Below, in pieces: positions 29,523-37,772 of a stretch of DNA of 64,000 nt (position 1 is its first letter; the number at the start of each line of letters is the position of its first letter). The DNA is taken from assembly GCF_011170125.1 (NCBI RefSeq), contig NZ_BLLN01000002.1, positions 1,507,410-1,571,409 of the forward strand. Direction: 5' to 3'. The position numbers and the translations under genes were made by a program. Below the pieces are notes generated by a model. That model had not been told where the DNA came from. It made no database searches and saw only the letters and a program-made list of their open reading frames with translations. The DNA is from Streptomyces diastaticus subsp. diastaticus (GTDB lineage: Bacteria; Actinomycetota; Actinomycetes; Streptomycetales; Streptomycetaceae).

Positions 29523-30779
29523 GTGGACGAGGTCGAGGCGCGGATCGCGGCGGCGGCCGCCGAGGCACTGGCACCGCGGGCCGCCGACGCCGCCGGGAGC
29601 TGGCGCCGGGCGGGGCTCGCCGGGGCCGCCATAGGGGTCGTCGCCGCCGGAGCCGCCGCCGGGGTCGCGGTGGAGCGGCTGACCGTCGGCCGCGGTATGC
29701 GGAAGAAGGCGCGGCTGGCCCTGGACGCCGCCGGGCCCTACGGCACGCTGCGGGGCACGCCCGGGACGGCGATCGCCGAGGACGGCACGGCGCTGCACTA
29801 CGAGGTGGACGAGCCGGACGCGCCCGCGGAGGCGGCCGGGGCGCGCCGCAGGCGACTGTTCGGGCGGAAGGCGCCCGCCCCCGCCACCGTCGTCTTCAGC
29901 CACGGCTACTGCCTCTCGCAGGATTCCTGGCACTTCCAGCGGGCCGCACTCGCCGGGGTCGTCCGCACCGTCCACTGGGACCAGCGCAGCCACGGCAGGT
30001 CCGGGCGCGGCCGGGGCCGGGCGCAGGGGGTGCAGATCACTATCGAGCAGCTCGGCCGGGACCTGAAGGCGGTCATCGACGCGGCCGCCCCCGAGGGGCC
30101 GCTGGTGCTGGTGGGCCACTCGATGGGCGGGATGACGGTGATGGCGCTGGCCGACCAGTTCCCCGACCTGGTCCGGGAACGGGTGGTCGGGGTCGCGCTG
30201 GTCGGCACCTCCGGCGGCAAGCTCTCCGAGGTGGACTTCGGGCTGCCGGTCGCCGGGGTCAACGCCGTGCGGCGCGTCCTGCCGGGCGTGCTGAAGGCGC
30301 TGGGCTCGCAGGTGGACCTGGTCGAGCGGGGGCGGCGGGCGACGGCCGACCTGTTCGCCGGGGTGGTCAAGCGGTACTCGTTCGGCTCACGGGACGTCGA
30401 CCCGGGGGTGGTCCGGTTCGCCGAACGCCTCATCGAGTCGACGCCGATCGACGTGGTCGCCGAGTTCTACCCGGCCTTCACCGAGCACGACAAGGCCGAG
30501 GCGCTGCCACTCCTGGCCGGCGTCCCGGTCCTGGTGCTGGCCGGGGACCGGGACCTGATCACGCCGAGCGCGCACAGCGAGGTCATCGCCGCAGCGCTGC
30601 CCGACGCCGAGCTGGTGCTGGTCCCGGACGCCGGCCACCTGGTCATGCTGGAGCACCCCGAGGCGGTCACCGACCGGCTCGCCGACCTGCTGGTCCGCGC
30701 CGGGGCGGTGTCCGGGGCGACTACCGTTGGCGGGCATGGAAACACCGCACACCCGGACCGCCCCCGTGAGCGGCCCTGA
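29523..30779 (+). CDS. Alpha/beta hydrolase with N-terminal hydrophobic segment
   Basis: This is a lipase/esterase-type hydrolase. After a cytoplasmic leader, one hydrophobic Ala/Gly/Val segment (about 22-43) probably anchors it. Then come the oxyanion region VVFSHGYCLSQDSW, the nucleophile elbow LVGHSMGGMTVM, the aspartate in LAGDRDLITP and the histidine in DAGHLVMLEHPE. The GTG 29523 has AGGGAG upstream; an ATG at 29484 is possible. Its last 44 bases overlap tsaE in another frame, which is unusual and suggests either a later tsaE start or a lengthened C-terminus. Confidence 0.85.
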   Translation: MDEVEARIAAAAAEALAPRAADAAGSWRRAGLAGAAIGVVAAGAAAGVAVERLTVGRGMRKKARLALDAAGPYGTLRGTPGTAIAEDGTALHYEVDEPDAPAEAAGARRRRLFGRKAPAPATVVFSHGYCLSQDSWHFQRAALAGVVRTVHWDQRSHGRSGRGRGRAQGVQITIEQLGRDLKAVIDAAAPEGPLVLVGHSMGGMTVMALADQFPDLVRERVVGVALVGTSGGKLSEVDFGLPVAGVNAVRRVLPGVLKALGSQVDLVERGRRATADLFAGVVKRYSFGSRDVDPGVVRFAERLIESTPIDVVAEFYPAFTEHDKAEALPLLAGVPVLVLAGDRDLITPSAHSEVIAAALPDAELVLVPDAGHLVMLEHPEAVTDRLADLLVRAGAVSGATTVGGHGNTAHPDRPRERP

Positions 30780-31323
30780 CGCGCTCCGCCTCACCGTCGA
30801 CTCGCCCGAGGCCATGCGGCGGCTCGGGCTCCGCCTGGCGGGTGTCCTGCGCCCCGGCGACCTGGTCCTGCTCAGCGGCGAACTGGGCGCGGGCAAGACC
30901 ACGCTGACCCGGGGGCTCGGCGAGGGGCTCGGCGTGCGCGGGGCCGTCACCTCGCCGACCTTCGTCATCGCGCGCGTCCACCCGTCGCTCACCGGCGGGC
31001 CCGCACTGGTCCACGTGGACGCGTACCGGCTGGCCGGCGGGCTCGACGAGATGGAGGACCTGGACCTCGACGTCTCGCTGCCCGACTCCGTGGTGGTCGT
31101 GGAGTGGGGCGACGGCAAGGTCGAGGAACTGTCGGCGTCCCGGCTGCACGTCCGCATCGACCGGGCCACCGGCGACGAGCTGCCCGGCGGGGCCGCCGAG
31201 GCGCCCGACACCGACGATGTGCGGCTGGTCACGGTCGGCGGGGTCGGTGAGCGGTGGACCGGCGGCGCGCTGGACGGGTTGCGGGACAGCGGGGGCGAAG
31301 GGGCGTACGGGCGGGAGGGCTGA
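30736..31323 (+). CDS. tsaE: tRNA threonylcarbamoyladenosine biosynthesis protein TsaE
   Basis: TsaE is the ATPase of the TsaB-TsaD-TsaE complex making t6A37 in tRNA. The P-loop is LLSGELGAGKTTLTRGLGEG, followed by VTSPTFVIARVH, LVHVDAYRLAGGLDEMEDLDL and VVVVEWGDG, as in all TsaE. At 195 aa it is longer than E. coli TsaE through its C-terminal tail. The ATG at 30736 lies inside the preceding gene and has a weak ribosome site; a GTG at 30766 would also keep the whole domain. Confidence 0.92.
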   Translation: METPHTRTAPVSGPDALRLTVDSPEAMRRLGLRLAGVLRPGDLVLLSGELGAGKTTLTRGLGEGLGVRGAVTSPTFVIARVHPSLTGGPALVHVDAYRLAGGLDEMEDLDLDVSLPDSVVVVEWGDGKVEELSASRLHVRIDRATGDELPGGAAEAPDTDDVRLVTVGGVGERWTGGALDGLRDSGGEGAYGREG

Positions 31324-31461
31324 ACCGCGCCCGGGTCGGTCAGGCGGCCGGACGGAGCCGGGTGTGCGGACCGCACCCCCGCGCGGGTGTTTTCCGACGC
31401 GCTGTCGGCAAGATGTTGCGCCGGGGGCGGTGCCCGTGGTCCCATGGGCGGGGAGTACAGG

Positions 31462-31480
31462 TTAGGTCTGCCTTACCTGC
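31462..31480 (+). promoter_or_regulatory. Probable iron box (DtxR/IdeR/DmdR-type operator)
   Basis: TTAGGTCTGCCTTACCTGC matches the DtxR-family consensus TTAGGTTAGGCTAACCTAA at 13 of 19 positions, with the half-sites TTAGGT and ACCT at exactly the right 7-base spacing. It lies 37 bases before the start of the 69-aa ORF. In Streptomyces such boxes are bound by DmdR1 under iron-replete conditions. Confidence 0.6.
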
Positions 31481-31517
31481 TCCGTACGCCTTCCCCCTGA
31501 TCGCAGGAGGCACCCTG

Positions 31518-31727
31518 ATGACGACGTCCGAATCCACCACGCCCGCCGTCCAGGCCGTGCCCGAGGTTCCGTCGCACGGGGCACTCGCCGCAGTCCCCGG
31601 CGAGGTGACCCCCGAGACCGGCCGGGCGCACGAGGGGGCCGTCTCGATGAGCGCCCTGCTCCAGTCCTGCGCCGCCGCCAGCGCCGTCTCCACCCCGCCG
31701 GAACTGCCGACTCCCCGGGCCGCCTGA
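31518..31727 (+). CDS. 69-aa protein of unknown function behind an iron box
   Basis: I do not recognise a family. The product starts MTTSESTTPAVQAVPEVPSH and is rich in Thr, Ser, Pro, Ala and Glu, with one hydrophobic stretch and a single cysteine (VSMSALLQSCAAASAVS); it looks largely unstructured. GCAGGAGG sits seven bases before the ATG, an iron box overlaps the probable promoter, and a two-sided terminator follows, so it is a complete one-gene unit. It is probably expressed when iron is scarce. It could be a signalling peptide, small regulator or metallophore-linked peptide; no sequence evidence decides. Confidence 0.65.
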   Translation: MTTSESTTPAVQAVPEVPSHGALAAVPGEVTPETGRAHEGAVSMSALLQSCAAASAVSTPPELPTPRAA

Positions 31728-31764
31728 GCCCGGTCCGGTCCCCGGCCGGCACCCGCACGGCACA

Positions 31765-31796
31765 GCGCCCCGGCAGCCGAGAAGCCGCCGGGGCGC
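31765..31796. terminator. Bidirectional terminator after the 69-aa ORF
   Basis: GCGCCCCGGC-A-GC pairs with GC-C-GCCGGGGCGC (one A/C mismatch) around loop CGAGAA, between two convergent stop codons. Confidence 0.6.
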
Positions 31797-31818
31797 CGTC
31801 GCGGGCGGAGGAACCGGG

Positions 31819-32376
31819 TCAGGGGAGGACGACGACCTTGGTGCCGACCGTCGCGAAGACCCACATGGCCTGGCCGTCCTCGCGGGTCTCACGGACACCG
31901 CCGGTGCGCTGGGAGGGGTCCAGCTCGGGGGTGGTGCCGTCGACCGCGGCCGAGAAGCCGATGACGACGCCGTCGCGACTGGCGAAGCGGACGACGTGCT
32001 CGATCGGCACCCCGTCCGAACCGGTGATGGAACCGGACCGCGAGGTCACCGCGTACGTCCCCGGCTCCGGGTCGACCGTGCTCGGCGACACCTTGTACGT
32101 CCGCTCGACCTTGTCCTTGGCGCCGACCAGCCAGACCCGGTCCTTGCCCAGCGCGTACACCACGCGGGTGCCGCTGCCGGAGTCCTCGGGCAGCGCGTCC
32201 GGGCGGGGCCGGGCCGAGGGCTTCGCGGAGCCCGAGGGGCTCGGCCCGGAACTGGCGGCGGGGGCCTTGCCGAGGTTGTCCGGCACGTGGGCGGACGCCT
32301 GGTAGGCGAGGAAACCGACGACGGCGACGGCTGCCGCGGTGAGCCCGGCGACGGCTCCCGAGCTGCTCCTGGACAC
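31819..32376 (-). CDS. Membrane-anchored degenerate L,D-transpeptidase (YkuD)-like protein
   Basis: The 185-aa product has an N-terminal helix (about 8-28), a Pro/Ser linker (30-68) and a C-terminal domain whose layout matches YkuD: TRVVYALGKDRVWLVGAKDK at the start and REDGQAMWVFATVGTKVVVL at the end, where active enzymes read IRxSxxDxxxLWxxVxVGTxVxIL. The catalytic SHGC(I/V)R is TGGVR (158-162) and the partner HG is GFS (140-142), so Cys and His are both absent. A non-catalytic wall-binding or regulatory role is likely. The GTG start at 32376 follows GAGAGG; 32385 is possible. Confidence 0.75.
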   Translation of the reverse strand: MSRSSSGAVAGLTAAAVAVVGFLAYQASAHVPDNLGKAPAASSGPSPSGSAKPSARPRPDALPEDSGSGTRVVYALGKDRVWLVGAKDKVERTYKVSPSTVDPEPGTYAVTSRSGSITGSDGVPIEHVVRFASRDGVVIGFSAAVDGTTPELDPSQRTGGVRETREDGQAMWVFATVGTKVVVLP

Positions 32377-32491
32377 CTGGTCCACCTCTCGTACGGCGCC
32401 GGTGTACGGCGTCTGCGCATACGGATACCCGGTGACCGTAGCAGGAGCCCCGGCCGGGCCCGGGCAGGCGGTGTTCGCAGCGCGGGCGCCG

Positions 32492-32504
32492 TAGGCTGTT
32501 TGCG
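32492..32504 (+). promoter_or_regulatory. -10-like element giving a possible leaderless tsaB mRNA
   Basis: TAGGCT at 32492-32497 ends six bases before the tsaB GTG at 32504, and there is no ribosome site in between. Transcription would start at or next to the start codon. No good -35 is seen. Confidence 0.4.
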
Positions 32505-33166
32505 TGCTCTTGCTCGCTCTGGATACCGCCACCCCCGCCGTCACGGTCGCCCTGCACGACGGCGAGCGGGTCCTCGCCTCCGACACCCAGGTCGACGCCC
32601 GGCGCCACGGGGAGCTGCTGCTCCCGGCCGTCGACAAGCTGCTGACCGGCACGGGGCTCGCCCTCGCCGACGTCACCGGCGTCGTCGTCGGCGTCGGCCC
32701 CGGCCCCTACACCGGGCTGCGGGTCGGCCTGATGACCGCCGACACCTTCGGCTTCGCCCTCGGCGTCCCCGTCCACGGGGTCTGCACCCTGGACGGCCTC
32801 GCCCACGCCAGTGACCTCGGCCCGGACGCCGGCCCCTTCGTGGTCGCCACCGACGCCCGCCGCAAGGAGGTCTACTGGGCCCTCTACGCCGACTCCCGCA
32901 CCCCGCTGTCCGGGCCCGGCGTCGACCGGCCCGCCGACATCGCCGAGCGCGTCGCGGGCCTGCCGGCCGTCGGCGCGGGCGCCCTGCTCTACCCGGACAC
33001 CTTCGCCGACGCCCGCGCCCCCGAGCACGTCTCGGCCGCCGCCCTCGCCTCCCTCGCCGCCGAACGGCTCGCGGCCGGCGAGGAACTGCTGCCGCCCCGG
33101 CCGCTCTACCTGCGCCGCCCCGACGCGCAGGTGCCGAAGAACTACAAGGTGGTCACCCCGAAGTGA
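32504..33166 (+). CDS. tsaB: tRNA threonylcarbamoyladenosine biosynthesis protein TsaB
   Basis: TsaB is the inactive TsaD homologue that scaffolds the t6A complex. LLLALDTATPAVTVALHDG and VVGVGPGPYTGLRVGLMTADTF are typical, and the metal-ligand histidines of TsaD are absent as expected. At 220 aa it has the normal length. It starts with a GTG preceded by a -10-like element and no ribosome site. It overlaps rimI by 4 bases (GTGA), and rimI overlaps tsaD, so the three form a tight operon. Confidence 0.94.
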   Translation: MLLLALDTATPAVTVALHDGERVLASDTQVDARRHGELLLPAVDKLLTGTGLALADVTGVVVGVGPGPYTGLRVGLMTADTFGFALGVPVHGVCTLDGLAHASDLGPDAGPFVVATDARRKEVYWALYADSRTPLSGPGVDRPADIAERVAGLPAVGAGALLYPDTFADARAPEHVSAAALASLAAERLAAGEELLPPRPLYLRRPDAQVPKNYKVVTPK

Positions 33167-33732
33167 GCAGCCAGGACACCGCACCGCCCGAACAACCCGT
33201 CCTGCGCGAGATGCGCTGGTGGGACATCGACCCGGTGCTCGCCCTGGAACGGGAGCTGTTCCCCGACGACGCCTGGTCACGCGGCATGTTCTGGTCCGAG
33301 CTGGCCCACGCCCGCGGCCCCGAGGCCACCCACCGCTACGTCGCCGCCTACGCCGGGAGCCGCCTCGTCGGCTACGCCGGGCTCGCCTCGGCGGGCGGCA
33401 CCGGCGACGTCCAGACCATCGCGGTCGCCCGCGACCAGTGGGGCGGCGGGCTCGGCTCACGGCTCCTGACCGACCTGCTGGAGCACGCCACCGCCTTCGA
33501 GTGCGCGGAGGTCATGCTGGAGGTGCGGGTCGACAACACCCGCGCCCAGGCGCTCTACGCCCGCTTCGGCTTCGAGCCCATCGGCTTCCGGCGCGGCTAC
33601 TACCAGCCGGGCAACGTCGACGCCCTCGTGATGCGCCTCAGCGACCCGTCGGTCAACCCGGCTGCCCCCGCCACCACCGCCACGGACGACCCCGACTCCG
33701 TGCCCGCACAAGGAACCGAACACCATGGCTGA
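33163..33732 (+). CDS. rimI: Ribosomal protein S18-alanine N-acetyltransferase (GNAT)
   Basis: RimI acetylates the N-terminus of S18 in E. coli. The GNAT fold is clear: [40 protein letters not shown] (acetyl-CoA loop), [22 protein letters not shown] and [17 protein letters not shown]. The C-terminal 30 residues are Ala/Pro/Asp-rich and outside the domain. At 189 aa it is slightly long. It sits between tsaB and tsaD with overlaps at both ends, the standard actinobacterial arrangement. Confidence 0.93.
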   Translation: MSSQDTAPPEQPVLREMRWWDIDPVLALERELFPDDAWSRGMFWSELAHARGPEATHRYVAAYAGSRLVGYAGLASAGGTGDVQTIAVARDQWGGGLGSRLLTDLLEHATAFECAEVMLEVRVDNTRAQALYARFGFEPIGFRRGYYQPGNVDALVMRLSDPSVNPAAPATTATDDPDSVPAQGTEHHG

Positions 33733-34861
33733 CCACCGCGACGAACCCCTCGTCCTCGGCATCGAGACCTCCTGCGACGAGACCGGCGTCGGCATCGTGC
33801 ACGGCACGAAGCTCCTCGCCGACGCGGTCGCCTCCAGCGTCGACGAGCACGCCCGGTTCGGCGGGGTCGTCCCCGAGGTCGCCTCCCGTGCCCACCTGGA
33901 GGCCATGGTCGCCACCATCGACCGGGCGCTGAACGACGCCGGGGTCAAGGCCCGCGACCTCGACGGCATCGCGGTGACCGCCGGACCCGGCCTCGCCGGC
34001 GCCCTCCTGGTCGGCGTCACCGCCGCCAAGGCGTACGCCTACGCGCTCGGGAAGCCCCTCTACGGCGTCAACCACCTCGCCTCGCACATCTGCGTCGACC
34101 AGCTCGAACACGGGCGGCTGCCGGAGCCGACGATGGCCCTGCTGGTCAGCGGCGGCCACTCCTCGCTGCTGCTCTCCTCCGACATCACCTCCGACGTGCG
34201 CCCGCTCGGCGCCACCATCGACGACGCGGCCGGCGAGGCCTTCGACAAGATCGCCCGGGTGCTCCAGCTGGGCTTCCCCGGCGGGCCCGTCATCGACCGG
34301 CTGGCCCGCGAGGGCGACCCGGCGGCCATCGCCTTCCCGCGTGGTCTGACCGGGCCGCGCGACGCCGCGTACGACTTCTCCTTCTCCGGGCTGAAGACGG
34401 CCGTGGCCCGCTGGATCGAGGCGAAGCGGGCCACGGGCGAGGAGATCCCGGTGCGCGACGTGGCCGCCTCCTTCCAGGAGGCCGTGGTCGACGTGCTGAC
34501 CCGCAAGGCGGTGCGCGCCTGCAAGGACGAGGGCGTCGACCACCTGATGATCGGCGGCGGCGTCGCCGCCAACTCGCGGCTGCGCGCCCTCGCCGAGGAG
34601 CGGTGCGAGCGGGCCGGCATCCGCCTCCGCGTCCCGCGCCCCGGCCTGTGCACCGACAACGGCGCCATGGTCGCCGCCCTCGGCGCCGAGATGGTCGCCC
34701 GCAACCGGGCCGCCTCCGACTGGCGGCTCTCCGCCGACTCCTCCCTGCCCGTCACCGAGACGCACGTGCCCGGCGACGCACACCTCCACCCGCGTCCGCA
34801 CGGCCACGCACCCTCCCACGACCACGTCCACGAGAGTGCCAAGGACAACCTCTACTCATGA
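33725..34861 (+). CDS. tsaD: tRNA threonylcarbamoyl transferase TsaD
   Basis: TsaD transfers the threonylcarbamoyl group onto A37 of ANN-decoding tRNAs. [15 protein letters not shown], the metal motif [23 protein letters not shown] and [13 protein letters not shown] are intact. The core ends near residue 345; the remainder is a histidine-rich tail ([20 protein letters not shown]), which could bind Zn, Ni or Fe. The ATG overlaps rimI by 8 bases and the stop overlaps the next gene (ATGA). At 378 aa it exceeds E. coli TsaD by about 40. Confidence 0.95.
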   Translation: MADHRDEPLVLGIETSCDETGVGIVHGTKLLADAVASSVDEHARFGGVVPEVASRAHLEAMVATIDRALNDAGVKARDLDGIAVTAGPGLAGALLVGVTAAKAYAYALGKPLYGVNHLASHICVDQLEHGRLPEPTMALLVSGGHSSLLLSSDITSDVRPLGATIDDAAGEAFDKIARVLQLGFPGGPVIDRLAREGDPAAIAFPRGLTGPRDAAYDFSFSGLKTAVARWIEAKRATGEEIPVRDVAASFQEAVVDVLTRKAVRACKDEGVDHLMIGGGVAANSRLRALAEERCERAGIRLRVPRPGLCTDNGAMVAALGAEMVARNRAASDWRLSADSSLPVTETHVPGDAHLHPRPHGHAPSHDHVHESAKDNLYS

Positions 34862-35178
34862 GCGGCGACGAGCACGACGAGCCGGTGCTGACCCTGATGT
34901 GGGAGGCGCGCGCCGGCGAGGGACGCGGCGACGACCTGCTGGCATGGGCCCGGCCCCGCGCCGCGGCACTGCGGAGCGGCCGGACGGCACCACTGCGGAC
35001 CGAGCTGTTCCGGGCGCCCCCGGACCGGGTTCTGTGCCTCACCTGGTGGCGGGCGGAGGAAGGGGCCGAACTCCCGGAGCTGCCCGAGCCCCCGGCCGAG
35101 CTGAGCGGCAGGGCCGTGCACCGGTGGCGGTTCGCCTCGGTCGAGGTGTGGGACGGCGACAGCCCGGCCGGGGGCTGA
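34858..35178 (+). CDS. 106-aa protein of unknown function, coupled to tsaD
   Basis: I do not recognise this gene with certainty. The product reads [20 protein letters not shown], then [20 protein letters not shown] and [13 protein letters not shown]. The spacing of beta-alpha-beta elements with Trp-rich strands recalls dimeric alpha/beta-barrel (ABM-like) proteins, but this is an impression only. The ATG overlaps the tsaD stop, so it is the last gene of the tsaB-rimI-tsaD operon. No catalytic motif is visible. Confidence 0.75.
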   Translation: MSGDEHDEPVLTLMWEARAGEGRGDDLLAWARPRAAALRSGRTAPLRTELFRAPPDRVLCLTWWRAEEGAELPELPEPPAELSGRAVHRWRFASVEVWDGDSPAGG

Positions 35179-35381
35179 GGCCACCGGTGACCGGGGGGCG
35201 GCCCGCCAGGGCGCGCCCGAAGAGGCCCCCGGCCGAGCGGCGGGACCGGTCGGCGCGGACCGGGGCCGTTTCCGCGCGGACCGGGGGTCGCCCGATCGGC
35301 GGACCCCGATCGCCGGGGGCGGGACGCCCGGTGACGCTGGTGCCGGGGCGGAGAGGCCGCCCCGGCACCCAAGGAGCACCG

Positions 35382-35798
35382 ATGGCTGACGCCCGCACCC
35401 TCATGTCCACCGACGTCCAGTGCATCCCGGCGGAGGAGACGGTCGACCGGGCCGCGCAGGTCATGCGGGACCACGACGTCGGCGCGCTCCCGGTACGGGG
35501 CGCCGACGGCGAGCTGATCGGCGTCGTCACCGACCGGGACCTGGTCGTCCGCGCCCTCGCCGCCGGGCTGGCCCCGGACCGCACCACGCTGGCCGACCTG
35601 GTCGAGGGCGCCCCGGTCGCGGTCGCCCCCGACGCGCACAGCGCCGAGGTGCTCCAGGCCATGGGGGACGCGCAGGTGCGCCGGGTCGTGGTCGTGGACG
35701 GCGGTGACCTGCTCGGCATCATCAGCGAGGCCGACCTCGCCCAGCACCTCACCGACGAGGACCTGGCGGCGTTCGTCCGCCGCGTCTACCAGGGCTGA
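35382..35798 (+). CDS. CBS-domain pair protein
   Basis: The 138-aa protein consists of two CBS motifs (about 1-60, MADARTLMSTDVQCIPAEET to GVVTDRDLVVRALA; and about 68-125, VAVAPDAHSAEVLQAM to GIISEADLAQHLT), forming one Bateman module that usually binds adenine nucleotides. AAGGAG precedes the ATG at 35382. Stand-alone CBS proteins of this size are frequent in Streptomyces and are linked to hypoxia or energy sensing in mycobacteria; here the role is not known. Confidence 0.9.
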   Translation: MADARTLMSTDVQCIPAEETVDRAAQVMRDHDVGALPVRGADGELIGVVTDRDLVVRALAAGLAPDRTTLADLVEGAPVAVAPDAHSAEVLQAMGDAQVRRVVVVDGGDLLGIISEADLAQHLTDEDLAAFVRRVYQG

Positions 35799-35814
35799 GC
35801 GGCCGGACGCGGCG

Positions 35815-35844
35815 AGGCCGGGCGCCCACGGGGTCGCCCGGCCT
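35815..35844. terminator. Bidirectional terminator between CBS and DUF5709 genes
   Basis: AGGCCGGGCG pairs perfectly with CGCCCGGCCT across a ten-base loop, between two convergent genes. Confidence 0.6.
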
Positions 35845-35891
35845 TCGCCTGGGTACGGGCCGCGCGGCGGCGGACCGCCGGGGGAGCGGGG

Positions 35892-36371
35892 TCAGACGTC
35901 GTCCGCGTCCTCCTCGACGATGTGCACGGCGGCCTCCTCGGCGGAGGCGGCGGACCCGTCGATCCCGACGTCCTCGGCGATCATGTCCTTCTCGGCGTCC
36001 TCGTGGGCGCCCTCGTCCGGTGCGACCAGGCGGCCCGCCCGGAAGTCGCCCACCTCGTCGTCGATCGGCTCGCCATCGGTGTCGACGGTGTCGCCGATGC
36101 CGTCGCCCGGCGCCACGGGGATGTCGGGGACCTCCTCGGTGAGGCGTTCGTCGAGGGTCTCGCCCTCCATCTCCTCCTCTGCCGTGGTCCCGGTGTGCTC
36201 GACGGCACGGGGTTTCTCCGGGGGCGAGTACCCCTCGTCCCGCAGGTCGTCGACCCCGGTGTCCATCAGGTTGTCCTTCTCGTCGAAGATCCCGGAATCG
36301 TCCGTGGTGTCCTCGCCCTGCGGCTGGTACACGTCGTCGCCGAAGGCGTCGAAGTCTTCACTGTCGCTCAT
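35892..36371 (-). CDS. DUF5709 family acidic protein
   Basis: The 159-aa protein is very acidic and has no hydrophobic segments. It begins MSDSEDFDAFGDDVYQPQGE and contains repeated D/E-rich patches (TLDERLTEEVPDIPVAPG, DEVGDFRAGRLVAPDEGAHE), which match my memory of the actinobacterial DUF5709 family. It is probably intrinsically disordered and cytoplasmic; its function is unknown. It starts 31 bases before the end of the MFS gene in the same direction, so it may be transcribed from its own promoter in that gap or as read-through. Confidence 0.8.
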   Translation of the reverse strand: MSDSEDFDAFGDDVYQPQGEDTTDDSGIFDEKDNLMDTGVDDLRDEGYSPPEKPRAVEHTGTTAEEEMEGETLDERLTEEVPDIPVAPGDGIGDTVDTDGEPIDDEVGDFRAGRLVAPDEGAHEDAEKDMIAEDVGIDGSAASAEEAAVHIVEEDADDV

Positions 36372-36401
36372 CTGGTGCCCTTCTCCCGGCCGACGGACCG
36401 C

Positions 36402-37772
36402 TCAGCGACCAGGTTCGCCGCCGGCGGCAGGCGCCGCGACTGCGTCGGCGCCATCCGGATGACCGGGTCGTGGTCCGTCCGGTACCGCGCGTACCCACAT
36501 CAGAGCGCCCGCACCCACCAGGGCCGCCGTCAGCAGCAGGGGCAGCGGGCCCAGCGGCAGGAGCCCCGCGACCAGGCCGCCGAGGGAGGCCACGGCCTGG
36601 AGCCCGAGGGACTGCACGGAGAGCGCGGTGGCGCGGGCGGAACTGGCCACGCGGTGGTGGAGCAGGTCGTTCTCGTTGGGCCCGGCGGCGCCGAGGCAGA
36701 GGTAGACCAGGACGTAGCCGAGGACGCCGGTGACGACGGCCGGGCTGGAGGCGGCCTCGCCCGCGCCCGGCGCCGAGATGCCGAGCAGGGCCAGGCCGCA
36801 GGCCATCCCGGCCAGTGCGGTCAGGACGGCCCGGCCGCTGCCCCCGGTGAGGCGGGCCAGGAGCGGGGCGAGCCGGGCGCCCAGCGAGGAGCTGGCGAAG
36901 CCGGCGGTGGCGAGCCCGGCGTAGACGACGGCGCCCGACTCGGAGGCGCCGGTGATCGCGGCGGCCCGGCCCGGGGTCAGCAGCTCGATGGCGCCGAGGG
37001 CCGCGCCGACGGCCGCGGTGGTGAGCACGACCTTGCGGACGACGCGCTCGCGGGTGGCGAGGCGGACGCCGGAGGCGATGGTGCCCGGGACGCTTCCGAG
37101 GACCGAGCGGAGGGTGCTGGGGGCGCGCGGCGGCTCCGGGAGGCGCAGCAGGACGTAGGCGAGGTAGCAGAGGACCAGGGCGGCGCTGAGCAGCCCGGGC
37201 AGCGAGAGCGGCAGCACGGTGCCGCCGGTGGCCTCGGCGAGCCCGGAGCCGGCGAAGAGCCACGGCAGCAGCCCGCCGAGCAGGGTGGCGACGGCCAGCG
37301 AGGCGCCCATCGCGGAGCTGCCGCGTGACAGACCGGTGCGCAGCTCCGCCCCCGGCCCGGAGTGGGCCTGCGCCATGTCGACGTACCAGGCTTCGGCCGG
37401 GCCCGAGGCGAGCGCGCGGGAGGCGCCCATCAGCACCACCCCGGTGATGAGCACCCAGGGGGCGGTGCCGAGGGCGAGCAGAAGCAGTCCCGCGAAGGAG
37501 AGCAGGCCACCGGCGGCCAGCACCGCCCTGCGGCCCAGCACGTCGCTGAGACCCCCGGTGGGCAGTTCGAGCAGCGCCACGGTGAGCCCCTGCGAACTGA
37601 GCACGGCGGCGACGGCGGCGAGCGCGAGGCCCCGCTCGCCGAGGATCAGCACGAGTGAGGGGACGTAGAGGCCGATGGGGAACCAGAACAGGGCGCTGAC
37701 GGTCACGTAGCGGCGGCGTGCCGTCTCCGGGGCGAGGACGTGCGAGGCGGCGGGGGCCGGTGCGGCGGTCAC
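36402..37772 (-). CDS. MFS transporter
   Basis: The 456-aa product has about twelve hydrophobic helices. The motif-A-like loop reads LPTGGLSDVLGRRAVLAAGG and the N-terminus YVTVSALFWFPIGLYVPSLV. It belongs to the major facilitator superfamily, probably a drug-type exporter; the substrate is unknown. The GTG at 37772 overlaps the stop of the ArsR-type gene (GTGA) and has GGAGAGG upstream, so transporter and regulator are co-transcribed, with the regulator first. Confidence 0.88.
   Translation of the reverse strand: MTAAPAPAASHVLAPETARRRYVTVSALFWFPIGLYVPSLVLILGERGLALAAVAAVLSSQGLTVALLELPTGGLSDVLGRRAVLAAGGLLSFAGLLLLALGTAPWVLITGVVLMGASRALASGPAEAWYVDMAQAHSGPGAELRTGLSRGSSAMGASLAVATLLGGLLPWLFAGSGLAEATGGTVLPLSLPGLLSAALVLCYLAYVLLRLPEPPRAPSTLRSVLGSVPGTIASGVRLATRERVVRKVVLTTAAVGAALGAIELLTPGRAAAITGASESGAVVYAGLATAGFASSSLGARLAPLLARLTGGSGRAVLTALAGMACGLALLGISAPGAGEAASSPAVVTGVLGYVLVYLCLGAAGPNENDLLHHRVASSARATALSVQSLGLQAVASLGGLVAGLLPLGPLPLLLTAALVGAGALMWVRAVPDGPRPGHPDGADAVAAPAAGGEPGR

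Noticed and set aside
35922..37328. Plus-strand open frame opposite the DUF5709 and MFS genes
   Set aside because: Antisense shadow; the minus strand encodes clear membrane helices.
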